From Nocardia concava NBRC 100430 (GTDB lineage Bacteria; Actinomycetota; Actinomycetes; Mycobacteriales; Mycobacteriaceae), in contig NZ_BAFX01000146.1 of the NCBI RefSeq assembly GCF_000308815.1, forward strand, positions 33,309-97,308: a stretch of DNA of 64,000 nt, written 5' to 3'. Both the position numbers and the translations under genes were made by a program. This document shows positions 59,085-64,000 of this stretch, one piece after another. Position 1 is the stretch's first letter. Each line of letters starts with the position of its first letter. The notes beneath the pieces were generated by a model that worked only from the letters and a program-made list of their open reading frames with translations, made no database searches and was not told the DNA's origin.

Positions 59085-59744
59085 GTGACCACCAGCGCCC
59101 TGCCTGCCCTCAGCGACATCCCCGACGCCGTCATCCCCGGCGTGCTGCGCATCGAGAATTCCGATCGCGACGCCACCACCCCGATCATCCTGGACATGCT
59201 GCGATCGGTGTATCCGCACGACCAGATCTTCGGCGACTACTGCCCGGTCCAGGGCTATATCGACGCCCCGCCGCGGGACCTGTACGAGTATCTCGCCGAC
59301 ACCCGGTGCCTGGAGGAGTGGACCTACAGCCTGCGCGGCTTCACCGAGACCGAGGAGCCGGGCCTGTGGGAGTCCTACGACCGGCTGGGTGACAGCACCA
59401 AGATCTACACCCGCACCGTCGCCAATCCCGAGGCCATGACCGTGGACTACCACTGCGCCTGGGATCAGAGCGAGCACCTGTGGATGATCTATCTGATGCG
59501 GGTGGTCGACGCCCAGGTGGTGTTCGACAAGCCGGGATCGGTTGTGCTGTGGACGAATTGCCACCACCCGTTCTACGACAAGAACCCCTACAAGGACACC
59601 GCGCCGGACAAGCGCAAGGTCTGGGTGGGCGATTTCTGGGAGATGTTCTCCGCCGGGCACCAATTGGAGCTCGACAACCTCAAGGCCATCGCCGAATATC
59701 GCGCGTCGCACGGCCTACCTGTCAAACCGGCTTGGATGGAATGA
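59085..59744 (+). CDS. SRPBCC-fold protein (polyketide cyclase-like)
   Basis: A 219-residue protein. Its core begins VQGYIDAPPRDLYEYLADTR and includes LEEWTYSLRGFTETEEPGLW and VVDAQVVFDKPGSVVLWTNC, the strand-helix-strand pattern of SRPBCC/START-like ligand-binding proteins, which include polyketide cyclases and aromatases. The N-terminal 60 residues and the Tyr/Trp-rich C-terminus are cluster-specific. A role in binding, cyclising or dehydrating the pathway intermediate is inferred. The GTG at 59085 has AGGAGG from the end of the previous gene, so translation is coupled. Confidence 0.75.
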   Translation: MTTSALPALSDIPDAVIPGVLRIENSDRDATTPIILDMLRSVYPHDQIFGDYCPVQGYIDAPPRDLYEYLADTRCLEEWTYSLRGFTETEEPGLWESYDRLGDSTKIYTRTVANPEAMTVDYHCAWDQSEHLWMIYLMRVVDAQVVFDKPGSVVLWTNCHHPFYDKNPYKDTAPDKRKVWVGDFWEMFSAGHQLELDNLKAIAEYRASHGLPVKPAWME

Positions 59745-59754
59745 GTTGTAGGCC

Positions 59755-60795
59755 ATGGACTTCACCGAACCCACCTTGCGGACGCCGCCTGTCAGCCTGG
59801 TCGACGTTGCCAGTTATCTACCGGGCGAGCCGGTCCCCACCGAATACTTCACCCAGTTCTCGCGCTCGGACCGGATGGCCAAGAACGTCATGTTCCGCGC
59901 GCCCAAGGGCCGCCACCACGTGGCCCGCGACGAGACCGCGGTCGACATGATCGAGCGCGCCACCGCACCGCTCATCGATCGCCATGGCGGACAGGCGATC
60001 TCGGAGATCGACGTGCTGCTCACCCACACCCAGCTGCCCGACAACCCGGTGCTGGGCGCGGGGCCGGAGGTGGCGCGGCGGCTGGATATGAAGCCGCGCT
60101 ACGTCTTCGACATCCACAACGGCGGGTGCGCGGCCTTCGTCCACATGATGTGGATGGCCCGCATGATCCTGCAGACCACCGACGCGCGCACCGCGCTCAT
60201 CGCCTGCGCCCAGAACTGCGCGGGACCGGTGTTCACCCAGTCCGATATTCGCGGTCTCGCTCAGGCCCCGGTCCCCGGCGACGGCTGCGGTGTCGGGCTG
60301 CTGGTGAAGAACAACTCCGCGCCCATCCTCGATATCGAATGCCGGACCTATCCGGAGTTCGCCGGGGACATGGAATTCAGCACCAATGGCGAGCGCAAGT
60401 ACTGGGAGCCCGGCGAGGGCCAGGGCTGCGTGACCTTCACCGAATCCAAGGTGGCCAAGGTGATGACGCGCGGCAACCGGCTGGTGCCGGAGGTGGCGCA
60501 GGTGGTGTGCAAACGCATCGGGGTGAAGTCCCGCGATATCGACACCTTCGTGACCAACCAGCCCAACCGGCTGTTCCTGCGCAACTGGAACGAGGCCATG
60601 GAGCTGCCGCCCGAGCGGCATCCCGACACCTTCGACAGCTGCGGAAACCTCTTCGCCGCGGGCATTCCGGTCACCCTCGACACCGAGAACCGGGCCGGGC
60701 GGCTGCGCAATGGATCGGTGGTGCTGATGGCGGCGTTCGCGCACGCCGGGGACTTCGCTGGGGCGGCGGCCGTACGCTGGGGAGCCGCGCGATGA
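59755..60795 (+). CDS. 3-oxoacyl-ACP synthase III-like enzyme with altered active site
   Basis: A 346-residue thiolase-fold enzyme of the FabH/KAS III group. The nucleophile Cys125 is in FDIHNGGCAAFVH and Asn298 in CGNLFAAGIP. The catalytic His expected 30 residues before that Asn is replaced: TNQPNRLF has Asn268 where FabH has HQAN. Loss of the His that aids decarboxylative condensation suggests another reaction, such as acyl transfer or non-decarboxylative coupling, on an acyl thioester. The gene begins 10 bp after the SRPBCC gene and overlaps the aminotransferase gene by four bases. Confidence 0.85.
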   Translation: MDFTEPTLRTPPVSLVDVASYLPGEPVPTEYFTQFSRSDRMAKNVMFRAPKGRHHVARDETAVDMIERATAPLIDRHGGQAISEIDVLLTHTQLPDNPVLGAGPEVARRLDMKPRYVFDIHNGGCAAFVHMMWMARMILQTTDARTALIACAQNCAGPVFTQSDIRGLAQAPVPGDGCGVGLLVKNNSAPILDIECRTYPEFAGDMEFSTNGERKYWEPGEGQGCVTFTESKVAKVMTRGNRLVPEVAQVVCKRIGVKSRDIDTFVTNQPNRLFLRNWNEAMELPPERHPDTFDSCGNLFAAGIPVTLDTENRAGRLRNGSVVLMAAFAHAGDFAGAAAVRWGAAR

Positions 60796-61925
60796 CCCGC
60801 GAGGTCGCACCGGTGTCCTGGCCCACCGGATTGCGCGGCACCGATCACGGCGTGGCGGCCGTCCGATACGACCTGAGCCTCAGCGAAAACCCGTTTCCGC
60901 CATTGCCTTCCGTGCTCGCCGCACTGGAGGACTGCATCGACCGGGCGAACCGGTATCCGGAATTCCTGCCCCGGCGGCTGCCCTCGGTGATCGCCGACCA
61001 TCTCGGGGTGGGCCCCGAGCAGGTGGTGGTGGGTTCCGGCGCGACCGGGGTGGCCATGCAGATCATGCAGACCCTGCCCCGCGCCGGGGACGGATTCCTC
61101 TACGCCGCACCGACATTCGACGGATACCCGATCATGGCCGATATGGTCGGGCTGCGGTCGGTGGCGGTGCCGCTGGATCCGCACGGCCGCCAGGACCTGT
61201 GGGGCATGGCGCGTGCGGTGGACGAGCACACCGGGCTGATCGCGATCTGCCGTCCGCACAATCCGACCGGAACCGTGGTCCCGGCCAGCGAATTGAAGGC
61301 GTTCCTGTATTCGATTCCGGACCGGGTGCCGGTGGTGCTGGACGAGGCGTACGTCGAATTCCTCGGCGCGACAGATACTCTCGACGCTCGCGAGCTCATC
61401 GCCCGCCACCCCAATGTGCTGGTGCTGCGCACCTTCTCCAAGGCGTACGGGCTGGCCGGGCTGCGCATCGGCTACGCCTTCGGAGCGCCGGACCTGGTGC
61501 GCCGGGTGCGCCGGCTGCAGCTGCCGTTCGGGGTGCCCGCCACCGCGGTCGCCGCGGTGCGCGCCTCCTACGCGGCGGAAGCCGAACTGGGCGAACGGAT
61601 TCTGCGCATCACCACCGAGCGCGAACTGCTGCGCGCCGAGCTGCGCCGCGGCGGCATCCGGGTGCCGCGCTCGAGCGCCAACTTCCTGTATCTGCCCGGC
61701 CGCGATATCGCGCCCGCGCTGGCGCTGGCCGGGATCGTGGCCAAGCGCTATCCGGACGGCAGCGCCCGCATCGCCGTCGGCGACCCGACCGCCGACCGGG
61801 CCGTCCTGCACGCGCTGGCCGCGCGCCCCTCGGCGGGCGGGCGCTCACTGCGGCGCGAGGACAGCCGGCTGCTCACGCTGACGGCGCGGTACGAGCCCAG
61901 CGTTGCGCGAGGGCGGCGCAGGTGA
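60792..61925 (+). CDS. PLP-dependent aminotransferase (HisC-like)
   Basis: A 377-residue class I/II aminotransferase close to histidinol-phosphate aminotransferases. It opens with YDLSLSENPFPPLPSVLAAL. The PLP-Lys is Lys217 in TFSKAYGLAGLRIGYA; ICRPHNPTGTVVP, VVLDEAYVEFL and the C-terminal RIAVGDPTADR are also present. As there is no other his gene and it is coupled to the KAS III-like gene, amination of a pathway ketone or aldehyde is more likely than histidine synthesis. The last 53 bp overlap the convergent transporter gene. Confidence 0.9.
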   Translation: MTREVAPVSWPTGLRGTDHGVAAVRYDLSLSENPFPPLPSVLAALEDCIDRANRYPEFLPRRLPSVIADHLGVGPEQVVVGSGATGVAMQIMQTLPRAGDGFLYAAPTFDGYPIMADMVGLRSVAVPLDPHGRQDLWGMARAVDEHTGLIAICRPHNPTGTVVPASELKAFLYSIPDRVPVVLDEAYVEFLGATDTLDARELIARHPNVLVLRTFSKAYGLAGLRIGYAFGAPDLVRRVRRLQLPFGVPATAVAAVRASYAAEAELGERILRITTERELLRAELRRGGIRVPRSSANFLYLPGRDIAPALALAGIVAKRYPDGSARIAVGDPTADRAVLHALAARPSAGGRSLRREDSRLLTLTARYEPSVARGRRR

Positions 61926-62850
61926 TCAGCTGAATCTGGTGGAACATCATGAGCGGCAACACGATCAGTCCCACCGGATGACCCGCGAACAGCACCGTCG
62001 CCATGGGTAGACCGGTGGCCAGGCTCTTCTTGGAACCGCAGAACACCACCACGATCCGGTCGGCGCGATCGAAACCCACCGCCTCCCCGAGGAAGCCGGT
62101 TGCCATCAGCACGATGGCCAGCAGCGCGCAGCACACCAGCGCCAGCCCCAGAATCCGCCACGGCGACATGGCATGCCAGATGCCCTCGACCATGCCCGCG
62201 CTGAAGGCGCTGTAGACCACCAGCAGGATGGATCCGCGATCCACCAGCTTGGTCGGCTCGGCGTAGCGGGACAGGAAGCCCTTCACCTTGGGCCGGATCA
62301 GCTGGCCGAGGAAGAACGGCACCAGCAGCTGCAGCACGATGTCCACCACCGCGGACGGATCGACCTTCGCCTGGCCGGTGGTGTTCATGAGCAGGATGAC
62401 CAGCGCGGGAGTCAGGAAGACACCCAGCAGGTTCGACACCGTGGCGCTCACGATCGCGCCCGCCACATTGCCCTTGGCGATGGAGGTGAAGGCGATCGAG
62501 GACTGCACCGTGGACGGCACCAGGCACAGGAACAGCACGCCGGTGTAGAGGTCGCTGGTCAGCACGTGCGGCACCAGCACCCGCGCGGCCAGGCCGAGCA
62601 CCGGGAAGAGTACGAAGGTGCAGGCCAGCACCGTCAGATGCAGCCGCCAGTGCTTCAGGCCCGCGATCGCCTCCTGCGGGGCCAGGCGCGCGCCGTAGAG
62701 CAGGAACAGAAACGCGATGGCTATCTTCGTCAGCCAGCTCACGACATGCGCCGCGTCGCCCTTGGCCGGAAGGATGCTGGCCAGGACGACCATCGCAAGG
62801 ATCGACAGGATGAACCCGTCTATGTAGAACTTGCTGAGAAATCGCACCAA
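61873..62850 (-). CDS. SBF-like (bile acid:Na+ symporter family) transporter
   Basis: A 325-residue protein with about ten spans, of the SBF-like family (PF13593-type, as in yeast/plant Rch1 and actinobacterial homologues). VPSTVQSSIAFTSIAKGNVA and VVFCGSKKSLATGLPMATVL are the two conserved cross-over segments. It may export or import the product of the neighbouring pathway, or be unrelated. It is convergent with the aminotransferase gene, with overlapping ends. Confidence 0.85.
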   Translation of the reverse strand: MVRFLSKFYIDGFILSILAMVVLASILPAKGDAAHVVSWLTKIAIAFLFLLYGARLAPQEAIAGLKHWRLHLTVLACTFVLFPVLGLAARVLVPHVLTSDLYTGVLFLCLVPSTVQSSIAFTSIAKGNVAGAIVSATVSNLLGVFLTPALVILLMNTTGQAKVDPSAVVDIVLQLLVPFFLGQLIRPKVKGFLSRYAEPTKLVDRGSILLVVYSAFSAGMVEGIWHAMSPWRILGLALVCCALLAIVLMATGFLGEAVGFDRADRIVVVFCGSKKSLATGLPMATVLFAGHPVGLIVLPLMMFHQIQLITCAALAQRWARTAPSA

Positions 62851-62879
62851 AACAGGCTAAACACCCCATTTTCTTGGGA

Positions 62880-62910
62880 TTACACAGCATCGGTACGAGC
62901 GCGATACTGG
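62880..62910 (+). promoter_or_regulatory. promoter upstream of the TIGR04222 gene
   Basis: TTACAC (62880-62885), 17 bp, GATACT (62903-62908), about 45 bp before the ATG. The decamer GCGATACTGG recurs at the same distance before the second, truncated copy of the gene (63911-63920), supporting the assignment. Confidence 0.55.
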
Positions 62911-62952
62911 AGTCGCTCGGCAAGCAAGACGAATCCTGTGGGGGGAATCGCC

Positions 62953-63882
62953 ATGGTCCTTCGGACCGTCGCGGCTGCGGCCGCATCAGATACCTGGGGC
63001 ATTTCGGGCCCGGACTTCATTCGCTTCTATGTGATCGCCGGGGCGATCGCGGTGGCGTACGGATTGGCATGGCGCGTGGGTGTGCAAGGCTGGCCGCGAC
63101 CACCGCGGGCGCCCGCGGAGTCGTTGCGGCCCAGCGAGATCGCGATGCTGGTCGACTATCGGCGACCGGTGGAGGCAGCCCTGGCGCAATTGCGCGGCCA
63201 CGAGTTGATCGACGTCCGGGGCAAACCGGTCGGCGCCTCCGCCGAGATCGGGCAGCACGACCTGGATCCGCTCTCCGAAGCGCTCTACGCCCACCTGGGC
63301 AAGCGCACGAAACGCACCCTGACCCGCATGATCGACGGGACCCTCCGGCCCTGCCGGACCCTGCGCGAGGATCTCATCGCACGCGGCTACCTGTTCGGTC
63401 GCACGCGGCGGAACATCCTGTGGGCGGGCCTGATTCCGCTCGCGGCGCTCATCCTGCTCGGCGTCGTCCGGCTGATCGCGGGACTGTCGGCTCAACATCC
63501 GGTCGGGTACCTGTTCATCGCCCTGATCGTGCTGATCGCTCTCACCGGGGCGCTGGCCTACCCGCCGCGCCTGACCCTGCGCGGCCGTTCGGCGCTCACC
63601 CGGGCCCGGGTGCGCAATCGCCACCTGCGGCCCGCCAATTCCCCCGCCTATTCCGCGTACGGGCCCGATAGCGCGGCCCTCGCCGTCGCGCTCTTCGGCA
63701 CGTCGGTCCTGTGGGCCTTCGACCCGGCTCTCGCCGGCGCCGTCGAGCCGGCCCATGTCTGGACCGGATTGAGCAGCGGGTACAGCGGCAGCTCGTGCAG
63801 CAGCGGCGGCGGCAGTGGTGGCGGTGGCGGATGTGGAGGCGGCGGTGGTGGCTGCGGGGGCGGTGGCGGCTGCGGCGGCTGA
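62953..63882 (+). CDS. TIGR04222 domain membrane protein with Gly/Cys-rich tail
   Basis: A 309-residue protein. The N-terminus DTWGISGPDFIRFYVIAGA leads into a first span, then a cytoplasmic region (about 35-155) containing LRPSEIAMLVDYRRPVEAAL, two spans near 160-215, and a tail of about 40 residues almost entirely Gly, Ser and Cys, ending CGGGGGCGG. This is the TIGR04222 family, actinobacterial and cyanobacterial membrane proteins with Gly/Cys-rich ends, of unknown function. The ATG at 62953 follows GGGGGAAT. A tandem paralogue begins 79 bp after its stop. Confidence 0.88.
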   Translation: MVLRTVAAAAASDTWGISGPDFIRFYVIAGAIAVAYGLAWRVGVQGWPRPPRAPAESLRPSEIAMLVDYRRPVEAALAQLRGHELIDVRGKPVGASAEIGQHDLDPLSEALYAHLGKRTKRTLTRMIDGTLRPCRTLREDLIARGYLFGRTRRNILWAGLIPLAALILLGVVRLIAGLSAQHPVGYLFIALIVLIALTGALAYPPRLTLRGRSALTRARVRNRHLRPANSPAYSAYGPDSAALAVALFGTSVLWAFDPALAGAVEPAHVWTGLSSGYSGSSCSSGGGSGGGGGCGGGGGGCGGGGGCGG

Positions 63883-63910
63883 TTCCCGATAACGGAATTC
63901 GCGCGCGGCC

Positions 63911-63920
63911 GCGATACTGG
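63911..63920 (+). promoter_or_regulatory. duplicated -10 element before the second TIGR04222 gene
   Basis: GCGATACTGG lies 41 bp before the ATG at 63962, the same arrangement as at 62901-62910 before the first gene, so the promoter was copied with the gene. Confidence 0.5.
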
Positions 63921-63961
63921 TGGTGATCGACAGTTTCGACGACTCCCGAGGTGGAATCGCC

Positions 63962-64000
63962 ATGGTCCCTTGGACCGCCGCGGCCGCGAATCCGGCCGCC
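63962..64000 (+). CDS. second TIGR04222-like gene, N-terminal 13 codons (cut by window edge)
   Basis: ATG at 63962 is preceded by GGTGGAATCGCC, nearly identical to the sequence before the first TIGR04222 gene. The 13 visible codons begin MVPWTAAAANPAA, compared with MVLRTVAAAAASD in the first copy. The leader and start are conserved, so this is a tandem paralogue; the rest is outside the window. Confidence 0.65.
   Translation, partial: MVPWTAAAANPAA

Noticed and set aside
57201..59711. An 836-codon open frame on the minus strand opposite the ThDP and SRPBCC genes
   Set aside because: GC-rich coding DNA leaves the antisense frame free of stops. Composition is Arg/Gly/Val/His-rich without domains, and the plus-strand genes have clear families and ribosome-binding sites.
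60792..61925. Histidinol-phosphate aminotransferase (hisC) as the formal name of the PLP gene
   Set aside because: Sequence is HisC-like, but coupling to the KAS III-like gene and absence of his genes make a biosynthetic-cluster role more likely, so no symbol is given.
63780..63882. GGN-rich tract at the end of the TIGR04222 gene considered as a simple repeat or CRISPR-like array
   Set aside because: It is in frame, encodes the Gly/Cys-rich tail typical of this protein family and has no regular spacer structure.

Overview
The window looks like chromosome of a mycolic-acid actinobacterium, most likely Nocardia or a close relative. The DNA is very GC-rich, with GTG and TTG starts. It carries cell-envelope genes typical of the group: an AftD-type arabinofuranosyltransferase, the trehalose-monomycolate exporter MmpL3, a PorA/DUF3068 protein and GTP-dependent PEP carboxykinase. 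No phage, transposase, CRISPR array, rRNA or tRNA was recognised.

Left third (1-31000). The edge holds a truncated ADP-ribosylglycohydrolase, a UspA protein and an isochorismate synthase. From 3040 to about 37500 the order follows, from memory, the Mycobacterium tuberculosis Rv0204c-Rv0236c region in mirrored form: DUF2613, AftD, acyltransferase, DUF3068 protein, large membrane protein, GT4 glycosyltransferase, methyltransferase, aldehyde dehydrogenase, PEPCK, a GTPase pair, TrmB, NYN protein and MmpL3. Additions here include a flippase, a lipase and small hypothetical genes. These genes suggest one envelope-assembly neighbourhood (arabinan and lipid-linked glycans, mycolate export), with metabolic genes interleaved.

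Middle (29000-45800). This part has a DUF2339 membrane protein, an alpha/beta hydrolase, a DUF1707 protein, a NarL-type response regulator and sensor kinase, an AI-2E-family transporter, a class III nucleotide cyclase, an LPG-synthase-like membrane protein and DUF3054. It also has a penicillin-binding-like lipoprotein whose catalytic motifs are lost, AroQ, an ABC exporter cotranscribed with an XRE regulator, and an imine-reductase-like enzyme divergent from an HxlR regulator.

Right third (45800-64000). There is a complete five-gene Liv-type ABC importer, glycerate kinase, a GNAT, a PlsC-like acyltransferase, a YqgE/AlgH protein and the SigL/RslA sigma/anti-sigma pair with a matching autoregulatory promoter. 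An EXLDI regulator sits upstream of a DrrAB-type exporter. Next comes a compact four-gene cluster (ThDP enzyme, SRPBCC protein, KAS III-like enzyme lacking its catalytic His, PLP aminotransferase), which is the best candidate for an undescribed pathway. An SBF-like transporter and a tandem pair of TIGR04222 Gly/Cys-rich membrane proteins close the window; the second is cut by the edge.

Regulatory DNA seen directly includes a KstR-like operator at the aldehyde dehydrogenase start, tandem direct repeats before the EXLDI gene, a palindrome before the XRE-ABC operon, a palindrome before a hypothetical gene, four strong hairpins that are likely terminators, and two copies of a palindromic intergenic repeat.
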